Origin: Cichorium intybus | Taxonomy: Eukaryota; Streptophyta; Magnoliopsida; Asterales; Asteraceae | Direction: 5' to 3' | NCBI GenBank assembly: GCA_023525715.1 | Contig: CM042012.1 | Location: forward strand, 40,341,689 to 40,405,688 | Length of the DNA stretch: 64,000 bases | Shown here: positions 12,979 through 24,401 of the stretch, piece by piece | How positions within the stretch are numbered: the first letter of the stretch is position 1 | How the letters are laid out: every line of letters starts with the position of its first letter | Notes under the pieces: generated by a model | What the model was told of the DNA's origin: nothing | The model's database searches: none | What the model saw: only the letters and a program-made list of their open reading frames with translations | Program-made: the position numbers and the translations under genes

Positions 12979-13467
12979 TGTTGGGTGTTGAAATCAGTTG
13001 ATAGATGAATTAAAACAAAGATTATACCAATAACACAATCAATCACACAAGGATAATATAAGTAAGTTAAATGAACAAGGTGAGATGGATAACTTGTGCC
13101 GAATGCTTGATTATAAGATATGGTTTTACAATGGGGTTTTCTATGCTGTGGTTTTACAATCTCTTAATCTCACACTCAACACGGCAAGGTATCACTGATA
13201 ATTATACTGAATCAGTGATACGAATAGTACAACTTTTATAGAGAATATCCTATCAGTGTACTAGCCAATAGGATGATAGATTCATGCACCACGTATTGTA
13301 CTATACGCGTGCACACAAAAGGTTTACAGGCTATGAAGTCTTCGGATCCTCTGTGCATCACACTTCGGAGTCTTCAGACTTCGGGGTCTTCTATAGCTTT
13401 ATTACTTCGGGGCTTCAGGCAGAATGACTTCGGATAGTTGAGCACTTCATCACAAATAGTCTCAACA
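12979..13467 (-). repeat. E1 5' LTR (489 bp)
   Basis: On the minus strand it runs TGTTGAG...CCCAACA and aligns end to end with both E2 LTRs (509 and 497 bp). The U3 part carries a cluster of CCGAAG words (13337-13440). The TATA region sits inside an inverted repeat. No 3' LTR partner remains in the window. Confidence 0.93.
13188..13221 (-). promoter_or_regulatory. E1 LTR core promoter inside an inverted repeat
   Basis: GGTATCACTGA (13188-13198) and TCAGTGATAC (13212-13221) form arms around a TATA-like TATAATTA on the minus strand. The same arrangement is exact in E2. Confidence 0.6.
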
Positions 13468-13472
13468 CAATG

Positions 13473-13765
13473 TATACAACTTAATCACTATATGGTTATC
13501 TAAAAATTGTAAGGGTAATTTTGTTGTTACCTTGGATAGTTTACCCTAACAGCCCCAAAAAAGAACAAAAAAAAAGAAAAAAAAAATCAAAGTTCAATGC
13601 TACTTGTAACAAAATTACTTTTTGTCACAACTAGGATTAAACTTTGATTTTGGGGGAGGGGGGGGGGGGGCTGGCTGGCTGTTAAGGTAAACTATTCAAT
13701 GTAACAACAAATCTACTTTTTTAGACACGTATGAGGGATGCAAAGTGATTAAGTTGTATAAATTG
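13473..13765. repeat. Long foldback (hairpin) element, split from E1 by its left end
   Basis: Outer arms: minus-strand TGTTAGGGTAAACTATCC starting at 13551 matches plus-strand TGTTAAGGTAAACTATTC starting at 13680; farther out, AGTGATTAAGTTGTATA recurs in both. Inner arms: CCCCAAAA and ATCAAAGTT (13553-13605) pair with AACTTTGATTTTGGGG (13638-13656). The whole is one ~290-nt hairpin with short A and G runs. E1 inserted at its left margin. No coding capacity; superfamily not assigned. Confidence 0.7.
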
Positions 13766-13811
13766 ATACATGTGAGGTATGAAAAGTGATTAAGTTGTAT
13801 AAATTGCATAG

Positions 13812-14097
13812 GGTAAATTGCATAAAAGTCGCTAACTTTTTCAGATTTCTAGATTCTAACACTATGTTTTTTATTTTTGCTATTAAGTCATTATGTTTTC
13901 TGAAAAATTGCAAATCTGACCATATGACATGATAACTTGTTGCCATCCTGTCATATGGTCATTTTCGCAACTTTTTAGAAAACATAATGACTTAATTGCA
14001 ATTTTTCTGAAAACATAATGACTTAATTGCAAAAACTAAAAATGCAGTGTCAAAATCGAGAAAATTAAAAAAGTTAGTGACTTTTATGCAATTTACC
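13812..14097. mobile_element. Foldback MITE, 286 bp
   Basis: Terminal inverted repeats GGTAAATTGCATAAAAGTC / GACTTTTATGCAATTTACC extend imperfectly for ~55 bp. The centre is also palindromic: TGACCATATGACA pairs with TGTCATATGGTCA. It is non-coding and would make a nearly complete hairpin RNA. I could not identify a target-site duplication. Confidence 0.75.
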
Positions 14098-14410
14098 ATT
14101 TTTAAAAATATAAAATACATGTTGTATTGCATATAATCACATATCGTAATAATCAGAAACATGTTTATGATAAAAAAATATATTGAGAAAGATGTTTGAA
14201 CTCGTTTTAAAATACGTCTTTTATTGATATATACTTGTTTATATACCAAAAAAACGTATTTATATTTTTAAAAGCATAAAAATACATATATATACTTCTA
14301 TAAATGTATCTATACTTTTAAAAATATAAAAATATGTATTTATACTTTTAAAAAATCTATCTATGTTTTTAAAATTCATAAAAAGACATATTTATACTTT
14401 TATAAAATGT

Positions 14411-14796
14411 AGGAAAATTTTTAGAAAAGACACTAAGTTTTCAAAAAAATTCGATTTTGACACTGTGTTATTTTTTTCAATTAAGACATTAAGTTATCAG
14501 TTTTTTCTAATTAAGTCACAATGTTTTCAATTTTGTTTCAATTTTGACACTCGGGTGCCATGTCAATGTCGCATCATCAAAGACTGACACGTCATCATGC
14601 CACGTCAGCTGGCTACATGGTTGACCGGTCAAATGGTCAAAATTGAAACAAATTGAAAACATAGTGACTTAATTGGAAAAAATTGAAAATATAATGACTT
14701 AATTGAAAATATAATGACTTAATTGAAAAAATAAATAACACAATATCAAAATCGATTTTTTTTTAAAAAACTTAGTGTTTTTTTTGAAATTTGCCC
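14411..14796. mobile_element. Foldback MITE, ~386 bp, related to the preceding one
   Basis: Left arm (from 14412) GACACTAAGTTTTC...CGATTTTGACACTGTG is mirrored on the right by CAATATCAAAATCG...AAAACTTAGTGTT, ending GGGCAAATT on the minus strand. Inner repeats of ATAATGACTTAATTG are duplicated. It shares the CGATTTTGACACTG block with the 13812-14097 element, so the two look like one family. Non-coding; exact ends uncertain by a few bases. Confidence 0.65.
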
Positions 14797-14969
14797 ATTA
14801 AATTAATTACTTTAACTTCAAGATTAATAGTTAATATGTCGAGGAACGAAAAATCATTTTGTATCTTAAGCTATAAAAATATTATATTGCATGGGAATAT
14901 ATGTATTAACATTTGAAAGTGATTAGTAATGTGTTCCTCAAAATACATGTATTCATTTTGGATTGTTGG

Positions 14970-15409
14970 TACATATCGCGCCGGTATAGCGCCGGTATAG
15001 CGGTTCGCGGTGGTCAGCATAATCGCAGTTCAGTTTAGCGGTGGAAAATAGCGGTACCGGTATAGCGCCGGTATACCGCCGCGAGTTACCGTAATTCACC
15101 GCGATTTACCGCGATAATGACCGCGATTTACCGCTATTATCCGGGTGGAGGAAAATTTTTTTTTTTTTTTGATACTTTGACATTTTCTATATTAGAATGT
15201 TATATTATGTGACTTATTTCTTAAATTAAGCATTATGTGATGTTTTTTGAATGACTTTTATGATATTAATTCTACTAGTAATAGTCTAATATATAAATTC
15301 TACATATTACTAAAAAACCGCTATATCACCGCTATAACACCGCGAGAACCGCAAAATTAAATATCGGTAGGTTACCGCGATTACGATTTTGACCGCGATA
15401 ACTGCATAG
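14970..15409. mobile_element. Candidate small DNA element with GC-rich subterminal repeats
   Basis: The ends are packed with variants of ACCGCGAT / TAGCGG / GCCGGTATA (14978-15142 and 15318-15405), in opposite orientation at the two sides, around an AT-rich middle. Flanking TTGTTGG occurs at 14963-14969 and 15410-15416, a possible target-site duplication of 7-8 bp as in hAT elements. The ends CTATGCAGTTATCGCGG and TACATATCGCG are only roughly alike. No transposase. Confidence 0.5.
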
Positions 15410-15416
15410 TTGTTGG

Positions 15417-15933
15417 CTATGACATAAAAATTAATCTATTTGGAAATTAAATATTAGAGTCAAGTTACTAAGAAATAAATATTGTCTGGGCAAATAATAC
15501 GCTAGTTTTGCCGCATATAAAATACAAATTCTGTCACAACTTATGCTTATTTTCCAAACCTAGGTTTTCAAGACCAGGAGTAGTTATGACCATTTTATGG
15601 TTTGGAAATAGTTATGACCATTTTATGGATTGGAAAATCATATGCATATGAACTAGTCTTTATATTTGCTTGTAAGGACTTGTTAATGTAGTGCTAATTA
15701 TAACGTAATCTTGATTAAAACATCAATGATGTAATGAACTTTAACCTTTTAAATAGTAACCATAACTTTTATATATGCAATTCGTAATAACTAAGAAGAA
15801 AACATCTTAACCTAAAACAAAATAAACAAGATCACCAAGACCATGTACAACTAAAGGCACAAGACCATGAAGATATTAACTTTCAGTTCGTGATGCTCTA
15901 CCTAATTTCTAGAAGAATACATGACATTGTGAT
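15417..15933. other. AT-rich spacer, nothing recognised
   Basis: No ORF, repeat arm or RNA gene recognised. A short phrase (GTTATGACCATTTTATGG) is duplicated at about 15582 and 15608. Confidence 0.6.
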
Positions 15934-16226
15934 GCTTTATAAGGTTTTCTATGATAAATAATGCTTGATTTAATTTGAAGTGATGAATTTTTAGGCCATA
16001 TTACAACCCAGAAGAATATTTTTTGAGTATAAATGACAAATTTCCAAAAGTTTGGAAAACTAAATACTTGACTATAAAAGAAAAACTAAAAAGGTGAGAT
16101 TGAACTAGAGTAACATCTTACTTTCCTAGTCGAGATCCTAAGATCCCTGTACATATATTTACTTTAGGGTAAATTTAGTGTGAGCATGATTGCTTTTTGC
16201 TTGTAGGATCTTAAGATCAAGATCGA
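15934..16226. repeat. Direct repeat R, right copy
   Basis: Partner of 1-294. Between the two copies lie truncated E1 and the MITE cluster (15.6 kb). Similarity ends at GATCGA (16221-16226). No coding content. Confidence 0.85.
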
Positions 16227-16570
16227 GATATTAACAACCATGTTCCAAACCACAACAAGTGTATTTACACATATCCATTTTTATAGCTCAAATTCTTTCA
16301 GTTAAATAGGTAATATCAATATGACTTTTTGAATCGTAAAAATAAATAAATAAATGATTATTTCATATTTATTAGTGCAAAAGCGATAGAATGTATGTTA
16401 AAGACCATCATCTGATTAGTCTTATAGGATGCTAATACAAAATTATTGAAAACTTATAGGTAAACAAGCTATGAATGATTATTTGTGAAGTAGTGAACAA
16501 TGAAAAATGACCCCTCATTTAATTATTAGAAGAATTTTGATGTTAAATGAAGTAGTTGGTTGGTATAAGG

Positions 16571-16651
16571 AAGAAGAAGTTTTTGGTTATTAAAATAGAT
16601 TTAGAAAAAGCTCATGATGCATTAGTTGGGAGTATTTGGATGGAATTGTAT
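16571..16651 (+). pseudogene. Possible LINE reverse-transcriptase scrap
   Basis: One frame reads KKKFLVIKIDLEKAHDAL followed by W eight codons later, which fits the LINE RT motif K-D-x-x-K-A-x-D...W that includes a catalytic aspartate. It is only ~27 codons long, flanked by stops. The rest of 16227-16973 is AT-rich with nothing else recognised. A chance match is possible. Confidence 0.35.
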
Positions 16652-16973
16652 TCAAAGACATTAAACCACCATATATACAATTAAATAAGAAGATAAATTC
16701 TCTTTTGTAAATATTCAACTACAAAACTGATAACAAAATTTTACATACAGAAGCTAACATAAAACGTAAATATACCTAATTAAACTATTAGATGTATATG
16801 CACTCTAACAATATGACCTAGTTAGTTTAAGGTGATCTATCTCTAAAACATCGAAACACAAACCATACACTAAACACACACTCAAATAAACATTTTCACT
16901 CAATTTAGGGTTTCCAAATGAGAACGACGGTGAACTCTTTATATAGGGTTTTAAAGATGAAACACGAGACATA

Positions 16974-17571
16974 TCACATAAGATATATTTTCCACATTTT
17001 ATTCTTTTTACACTTAACATCATCACTGTCAACAACAACAATTTTCTTTGAAAAAAGTGCTAAAGATCTTTCTCTGCCGCTATCCTTCATTATTTTCTTC
17101 CGTTGAGCCTTAGTTTCTTCATAGTTCCTTAGATTTCCAAACAAGCTTTGGAGGTCCATAGTTTTAATTTTCTCGATGTTCTTTAGAACATCAATGCAAT
17201 GTTCCCACTTTTATTCTACAGAATCAAGAAACTTAAGAACAAGAGTTGTATCATGCTTAAGAATGTTAAACCTCCTCATATCATTGATCAAGCAGTTGAA
17301 ACGGTTAAAAGTCTGAGTAATGGACTCATTCCGGTAGGCAAAGAAATGCTCACACTTCCTATTCAAAGTACTCTCCTAAGTAGCTCTGACTTCATCAGTG
17401 CCTTCATCGGAAACTGTGAGAATCTTTACAATTTCCTTTGCATTTAGACAATTTTCAACAAGGTGATAAATTTCATAAGAAAGGAACATTACCAATTGCA
17501 GCTTTGGCATGAACATCGAGGTTGACCTTCTTTCTTTCGTCATCAGTCCATGAATGTTTTGGAGTTCTCTT
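16974..17571 (-). pseudogene. gag: E6 gag remnant, downstream part (split by E5)
   Basis: Translated on the minus strand, this gives a UBN2-type Copia gag: AKEIVKILTVSDEGTDEV, then an FNRFNCLINDMRRF segment and a KTMDLQSLFGNLRNYE segment that correspond to the capsid core of many plant Copia gags. Several stops interrupt it. The reading frame joins the N-terminal part at 25174-25363 across E5 once one copy of the CTCTT duplication is ignored. No zinc knuckle or pol follows; downstream sequence is unrecognisable. This is the oldest identifiable layer here and belongs to a different family from E1-E3. Confidence 0.75.
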
Positions 17572-18274
17572 TGAAAGGTTTTATGCAATCAATAAACTTT
17601 TATCCTAAGTTCACATGCAACCTAGATTGGATCTATATTTTCCAACTTTAAACATATAATAAAGTCGCTAAAGGCCAACATAAAAATTACTAGAGAAATA
17701 AATAATAAAACTAACCTTTAGTTTAATCTTGAAGCTAAGCAGCACAAGTGTCCTGCCTCAAATAAGATCACACCCAGGGAGCAAGAGGGGTGGACGAAAA
17801 TTCCAGAGAGACAGGGTAAAGTTGGCGCATACTTTAGGGTGCCAGGGAGCTCTATTTATAGTCTCGAGGTGGTGACAGTCAAAACCCAAGAGATAAGCCC
17901 AAATCAAGATAAGCCTTTTATCATTTGGACCAATCCTTTTATCTCCACAGTAGGGTTTCGAAATTAAGGATAAACCTCTCCATAATTTCGCCACCTATCA
18001 CCATGAACTGGCCAGTTAGTACTCAACTATTGAGTAATTACAAAATAGCCTCTGCACCTTTAATTAATTAAATTAATCACTAAATTAATTCCAGTTAGTT
18101 CTAGATTAATTTCTAATTAATTTATAATTTTTCTAAATAATATATTATCACCATAATATATTAATAAACTATTTATACCAAACCTCTAGCTATGAGGGCA
18201 ACCCAAATAGACTTTGCTTCTATTAATTAGATAAATACAAATTATAAGTCATGACTTAGACACCTAATCCAACA
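17572..18274 (-). repeat. E5 3' LTR (703 bp)
   Basis: Matches 24402-25168 but lacks ~58 bp near 18176. A TATA box (CTATAAATAG on the minus strand) is at 17852-17861. The PPT-like CCAAGTGGGAGAC lies immediately inside at 18275-18287. Confidence 0.92.
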
Positions 18275-18287
18275 GTCTCCCACTTGG

Positions 18288-19137
18288 ATACGTCTATGAC
18301 TTTAATTGTCAATTTATCTTCTGATTAATCAGCAATTTGTAGCTTCCTAGAAACTGCTGCCGAACTCTGACCTAGTCAGTTCTGTCCATAGATAAGTGAT
18401 CATATGATCCTCCATCCAATAAGATATTTCCGGACTTGAGACATGGATTAAGATCAATCTCAGTCCGATACTCTGTTTCCAGATTTCTGATTTGCATATG
18501 ACTTTAAGACTACTAATTGAACACATCAATCAAGTCCTGGTTGGCCAACACTTTTAGTCAACTTCAAAATCATTGAGAGGCCTATAGATATCTGTTTTCC
18601 CATCAGGGTCAAGGAACGAATAAGCTTTGACTCATATGCTTATATCTTTTACCAGACGAATCACTCACAACCATACGTTTTATAACATCGAGTTATCGAT
18701 GCGTTTTCGCATAGTCAATGAACAACTACCTTGTAAATCATAAGTCATATGCCTCCGCTTCAAGATCATAAGATATTATCGTCTCAAAATTGCTCGTGAT
18801 ATAATCCATGAAGCAATATTTTGAGCGTGGGTTTATCCAATACTCAAATCTCCATTTTCTAAGTACTCATGAATGTTGTAGCAATGCTTTTGCTATGTCT
18901 AACTCCTTAGACAATCTACAAACCAATTCATGACAGTCTTGATTCATACTTACTCCCTAAAGCATGAGCGAATGTGGATATTTGAATAATCATATTATTC
19001 AGGAAGTAAAACATGCAAAGTGAAACACAATGATAAACAGTTGACAATTTGCAGTAAACAATACTCATTAATAAATCTCTATTATTAAATTACCAAAGTC
19101 AATTACATTTACATTGTTACAAGTTTCAAAATCCTAT
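18288..19137 (-). other. E5 3' untranslated region
   Basis: Sequence between the pol stop and the PPT, about 850 bp, with no ORF or repeat of note. Unlike E1-E3, there is no extra ORF here. Confidence 0.6.
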
Positions 19138-22094
19138 CTAATTACAAAAACTAATATCATCTTTCAATCCTATGCTCCTAGCATGTTGATTGTGCTTGAT
19201 CCTACTCAGAGCCTTTGTTAAGGGATCTGCAGGATTGTCTTCAGATGATACCCTCTTTACAAGGAGGTGACCTTCTTCTACCCTATGTCGAATGTAATGG
19301 TACTTTCTGTCGATATGTCTGGACTTTCCATGATCTCTCGGTTCCTTTGTCAAAGCAACCGCTCCTTCGTTATCGCAGAACACTTCCATAGGCTCCTGAA
19401 TACTCGGGACTACTCCAAGGTCTCCAATAAAGTTCTTCAGCCAAGCTGCTTCCTTAGACGCTTCACTCACTGCTATGTACTCTGGTTTGCACGTAGAATC
19501 AGCCACCATCTCTTGCTTGGAACTCTTCCAAGTAACCGCTCCCCCATTCAAAAGAAATACCCAGCCCGACTAAGACCGACCGTTGTCTCTATCTGTCTGG
19601 AAGCTGGAGTCTGTGTACCCGCAAACTTTCAATGTATCACTGCCACCAAGGACTAACACCATGTTCTTCGTCCTTCGCAGATACTTGAGTATTTTCTTAA
19701 TAGATATCTAATGCGCTCTACCAGGGTTTCCCTGATAACGACTGACCATGCTCAAAGCAAAGGACACGTCGGGGCGAGTACATATCATAGCATACATGAT
19801 CGACCCTACCGCCGAAGCGTAAGGTACTCGACTCATTTCAGCTATTTCCTCATCTGTACTCGGGCTTTGAGTCTTACTCAGCTCTGGATATGCAGCTCTC
19901 CCTTCTTGGAATTTTCCATACTAAACCTCTTTAGTACCTTTTCCAAGTATGTACTTTGACTAAGTCCTATTAGTCTCTTTTTCCTATCTCTCAATATTCT
20001 TATCCCGAGAATATAGGTAGCTTCTCCTAGGTATTTCATGGCGAAACACTTCCCAAGTCAAGACTTGACATCTTGCAAGGTTGGAATGTCGTTTCCCATG
20101 AGCAGTATGTCATCAACATACAACACCAGAAAAGTGACTATACTCCCACTAGCCTTGACATATACACAGGACTCATCTTCACTCCTAGAGAAACCAAACT
20201 CTATGACTTTCTCATGGAAACAAAGATTCCAGTTGCGAGAAGCTTGTTTCAATTTGTAGATTGATTTCTGAAGCTTACACACCTTATTAGGATGCTTTGT
20301 GTCTACAAAACCCTTTGGCTGATTCATGTAAACATCCTCAGTCAACTTCCCGTTAAGGAAAGCGGTTTTGACATCCATCTGCTAAATTTCATAGTCATGA
20401 AATGCAGCTATGGCAAGCATTATCCTAATGGACTTAATCTTGGCCACTGGTGAGAAGGTCTCATCATAGTCAACCCCTAGGGTTTGAGTAAAGCGCTTCA
20501 CAACCAGTCTAGCCTTAAAGGTGTGTACCTTTCCATCCATGTCGATCTTCTTCTTGAAGATCCACTCGCACCCAACTGTCTTTCGACCTGGTACATTATC
20601 AACCAAGTTCCAAACTTGATTGTCATACATGGACTTGATCTCGCTGTCCATTGCCTCTTTCTACTTGGCAGATTCAGGGCCCGCCACTGCTTCCTGGTAG
20701 TTAGCTGGCTCATCCAAATTTTTCAGTGTCCTATCACTGACAAACGTGTCAACATCCGTAGTTATATGGAAACCATAAAACTCAGGTGGCATGCTAACTC
20801 TACCAGAGCGCCTAAGAGGTAATGAAATGTCTATCGGACCAACATGAACTTCTTCCTCTTTTTGGTTGCTAGTTTCTCCTAAGGTTGTATCATCGGATGA
20901 CTCTTGAATCTCTTCAAGGTCAATGGTACTCCCACTGTCCTCTTTGAATATGAGCTCTCTCTCTCTCGAAAGACTCCTCGTCTGGCTACAAAGACCACGT
21001 CCTCGCTTGGTCTGTAGAACAAGTATCCAAAAGACTGTTTCGGGTATCCGATAAATATGCACCTCTCACTTCTTTCTGCAAGTTTGTCTTGAGTCTCTCG
21101 TCTCACGAAAGCCTCACAACCCCAGACTTTGATATGTGCTAACGAGGGAACTTTCCCCGTCCACATCTCATGAGGTGTTTTGGCAACTTTTTTAGTTGGG
21201 ACAAGATTGAGGATGTGGGCGGCAGTCTCTAAGGCATACCCCCAGAAGTGGATGGGAAGAGAAGCTCGATTCATCATGGAACGAACCATGTCTAACAGGG
21301 TTCGGTTACGCCTCTTAGCAACACCATTCAACTGTGGTGTTCTAGGAGGTGATAACTGTGAAACTATTCCACATTCCTTAAGATAGTCATGGAACTCGAT
21401 ACTAAGATACTCACCGCCTCTGTCGGATCTAAGCATCTTTATCTTCCTGCCTAATTGATTCTCAACTTCATTTTTAAACTCTTTGAACTTTTCAAAGGTA
21501 TCTCACTTATGCTTGATCAAGAATATATACCCATATCTACTATAATCATCAGTAAAAGTCACGTAGAATCGAGTGGCATCCCTTGTGGTTGATCTGAAGG
21601 GTCCACACACATCTGTGTGTATGAGATCCAACAGACCTTCACCTCTTTCAAAAGTCCCTTGAAAGGTGACTTTGCCATCTTGCCCAACAAACAAGATTCG
21701 CATACATCATCCGAATTGAGATCGACTGAGTCTAACACTCCATCCTTTTGGAGTTGGGCGATGCGTTTCTTGTTGATGTGCCCAAGACGATAGTGCCACA
21801 AGCATGCCTTTTCTACACAACTAGAAGAATAAATATGTAATACATTATTTCCTAAACTTTCAACACAAGTCAATGTTTCATACACACCATTACAATGTAA
21901 AGCTTCAAAAGTAAATACACCATTCTTAAAAACAGAAATTAAACCATTCAAATTATCAAAAGAATAATGAAAACCTTGTCTGAACAATGCATGAAATGAA
22001 ATAATGTTTCTTACCATATCTGGCGAATAACAACAATTTAACAAATCTAAACTAACACCATTACTAAGCACTAATCTATAGACACTGATCTTGG
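19138..22094 (-). pseudogene. pol: E5 pol: integrase, RT, RNase H, broken
   Basis: In order: a GAG-pre-integrase segment with LWHYRLGHI and CESCLLGK, integrase with HTDVCGPF and RSDRGGEY, RT with QMDVKTAFLNG and LYVDDILLMGND, and RNase H with FCDNEGAVALT and the HIDRKYHYIR segment at the C-terminus. The integrase motif that normally reads NGV-x-E-RRN is NGVAKRRN here: the catalytic glutamate codon has become lysine (codon at 21314-21316), consistent with a G-to-A change. Further damage: a frameshift near 22085, a stop at 21503, an in-frame TAG just ahead of QMDVK (20379-20381), and frame breaks between RT and RNase H near 20058-19551. Not functional. Confidence 0.9.
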
Positions 22095-23161
22095 TAACAG
22101 TTGCCCATGATCAGGTTCAATCTACCGTGCTCCACCTCTCTACTTTCCTTTAGGCCCTGCAAATCAGAACAAATGTGAAAACCACATCCTGTGTCAAGGA
22201 CCCAAAAATAGGAAGATGATGAGTTTTTAGAGATAGTGTATGTACCTGCTGACGATGGCTTCACTTTGCCATCCTTGATGTCCTGCAAGTACTTCGAGCA
22301 ACTTCTTTTCCAGTGACCCTTATCTTTACAATAGAAGCAGTCGGCATCTTTGGGGTTAGTGACATGAGGAATGCCGGAAGACTTAGGTCTCGAGCCATTA
22401 TTGGATAACCCAACTTGAACCTTTTCCCTCCAATTCTGCTTGGGAGGGCCCTTCCTTTTCTTTCCTTTGCCTTGACCAATTGCCAAGACGAGAGTGCTTA
22501 CTGAAGGTACACTTTTACCCTTCAGCCCGTCCTCTGTAATCTGCAGCATATTATGCAACTCAGCCAAAGAGTTCTGAGTGTTGTTCAAATGATACGCCCG
22601 TATGAACTGGTCATAAGAACTCGGTAAGGAGTTAAGCACCATGTCAATGGCCAACTCCTCATCGACTTGCATACCCAGCTTCCGCAGTCTCTCCACGTAA
22701 CCTTGCATCCTTTGTACGTGAGTGCAGGCAGACTCTCCGTCTTTCAGTCTACCTGTCATGACGGCTCGGACCACTTCACAATTCTCGACACGCGCTCGCT
22801 TGCAGAACTTTTTCGTAAGGTCCTTGTGTATCTTGTAATGCCAGTAGTCTTCGTAGAATCTTTGTAATTCGGGAGTCATGGAAGCAATCATGATGCAGGC
22901 CACTTTGGTCGCATCATCATAATGTTTTTTATACGAGGTGTATTCCTCAGGAGTAGCTGTGTCGGGGTCAATTTCAACGAGCAGAGTGTCAAGAACATAC
23001 TCTTTGTTCTCAAACCTTAGAGCCATTTTAATATTCCTCATCCAGTCATTGTAGTTCGTGCCATCCAATGTCACTTTGGAACACAATGAGAGGATTGAAG
23101 TGACATTACTGTTGTTGTAGTGGGGTATGGATTAGGAAGCAAAAGCATCAGTAGGAGACAT
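22076..23161 (-). pseudogene. gag: E5 gag and protease start
   Basis: The probable original start is the ATG at 23161, but a TAA ten codons later separates it from the main open frame (23086 down). The capsid region begins LDGTNYNDWMRNIKMAL, as in UBN2-type Copia gags. A zinc knuckle CFYCKDKGHWKRSC is intact. The protease active site VLDTGCGFHIC (D-T-G) follows in the same frame, so gag and protease are fused as usual for Copia. The frame is lost around 22085, where protease should continue. Confidence 0.88.
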
Positions 23162-24388
23162 CTATAAAAGAAGGTAGTTTTTAATTAGATATATAAATTC
23201 CTTATTATTAACCCAATAATAATAATTAAGGCTAGGACCCAACTATATAATTCACAACTTAGAAGAGGGATGCCGTAATCTAATTGTAAATTTTATAAAG
23301 GTAGGCGAATGACGATTCACCAATTCCACCGCGGAAGATAATCATATTAAGTGAAATTCCTAGATCTTTGAGATTTATTGAACTGTTTAATAGCATGTTT
23401 AATCTTGGATAAGCTCTACTGTTTGTGACTGGGATGCCGAGGATCACAAACTAGATGTGAATAACCATGCAAATTAGCTTGGTAACCTCAAAGTCAATTA
23501 TCATCTCTAATTGATGTGCCGGTAAACCACACACGCTCCATCAACAATGATAAGATTGAGATACCCATTGCCACTCATGAGCCCCTATTAGTGTGCCGGT
23601 AAACCACACACGCTCCACTAATGTCTCATAAAGTGCAATGTGCAATTTCATGGATTAGCATTTTTTCACATTTTTTCTAAAGGAACTAGATTGGGATTTT
23701 ATAAAATTGTTCTAGTACATTGATTAATAACATTATACTTTTAATGAGATTAAGCGGTCCTATCAAACCCGTTTGGCTAACGACCCTCCACTGATCAAGA
23801 GAGCGGTGGGTGAGAGTGGACACCCATTAGACCATCATTTTATAGGCATTCTCCTTATAACCTCCTTATAGACCAGCTTTGGAATGAGGCCTACTATTGA
23901 TTTGACTAACCAATTATCTTATAGATATAATATTAACTTTTAATTATAATATATATAATATGTATTTTAAACCTTTTAAAATATTAATGGTTTAATCTTT
24001 TAATTTTTCGAAATTAACTATTACTTTTAAAATTAATTTTAAACCTTTAAATGATTTAATTTAAATCTTTTAATTAAACAATTAATTGAATAATTAAATC
24101 AGATAGGTATAACAAATTAATCAAATTAATTTAAACCTATCTTAAACCCCTAAATCTCGAAAATAGCAAGAAATGGGTTTAAGGTTATTCAATTATTAAA
24201 TAATCACAATTACCAAAAATAGAAAACCTTCTAAACCCAAGCAAGAAATCGCAGACAAGGGGAGGAGGCTAGGGTTTCAAAAACCCTAGCCCTAAATTCG
24301 ATCAAGGCATCCTTTTAGGGTTTAGTTTCTATAAACCCTAAATCTAAGGATAACAATTATAACAATTCAATTAGAAAACAACCAAATA
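23162..24388 (-). other. E5 leader between PBS and gag
   Basis: About 1.2 kb of AT-rich leader. The phrase GTGCCGGTAAACCACACACG occurs twice (about 23515 and 23591). No ORF of note. Confidence 0.6.
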
Positions 24389-24400
24389 GCTCTGATAGCA
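24389..24400 (-). other. E5 primer binding site (one mismatch)
   Basis: Minus-strand TGCTATCAGAGC differs from the tRNA-iMet complement TGGTATCAGAGC at one base and lies one base inside the 5' LTR. Confidence 0.85.
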
Positions 24401-24401
24401 C

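Larger units (their letters stand above)
295..13467 (-). mobile_element. E1: giant Ty1/copia element, Sirevirus-like layout, 3' truncated
   Basis: Read on the minus strand the order is 5' LTR (12979-13467), primer binding site, gag, protease-integrase-RT-RNase H, a ~1.9 kb spacer with stem-loops, and a sense 3' ORF. Integrase before RT makes it Ty1/copia. It is a sister of E2: LTR, gag, pol, spacer and 3' ORF all align. By comparison with E2 the last ~250 bp of the 3' ORF, the PPT and the 3' LTR are missing; the break at 294/295 abuts repeat R. The base next to the 5' LTR is CAATG (13468-13472), the expected target-site duplication, but its partner is lost. Sireviruses also carry an extra ORF after pol, though usually without so long a spacer. 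Confidence 0.9.

Noticed and set aside
12979..13551. Longer LTR for E1 ending at CCCTAACA (13551)
   Set aside because: Alignment with both E2 LTRs ends at 13467; 13473-13551 is an arm of a foldback element that happens to end in CA.
17758..17994. ORFs within the E5 LTRs (also 24559-24801)
   Set aside because: Not shared between the two LTRs and no domain.
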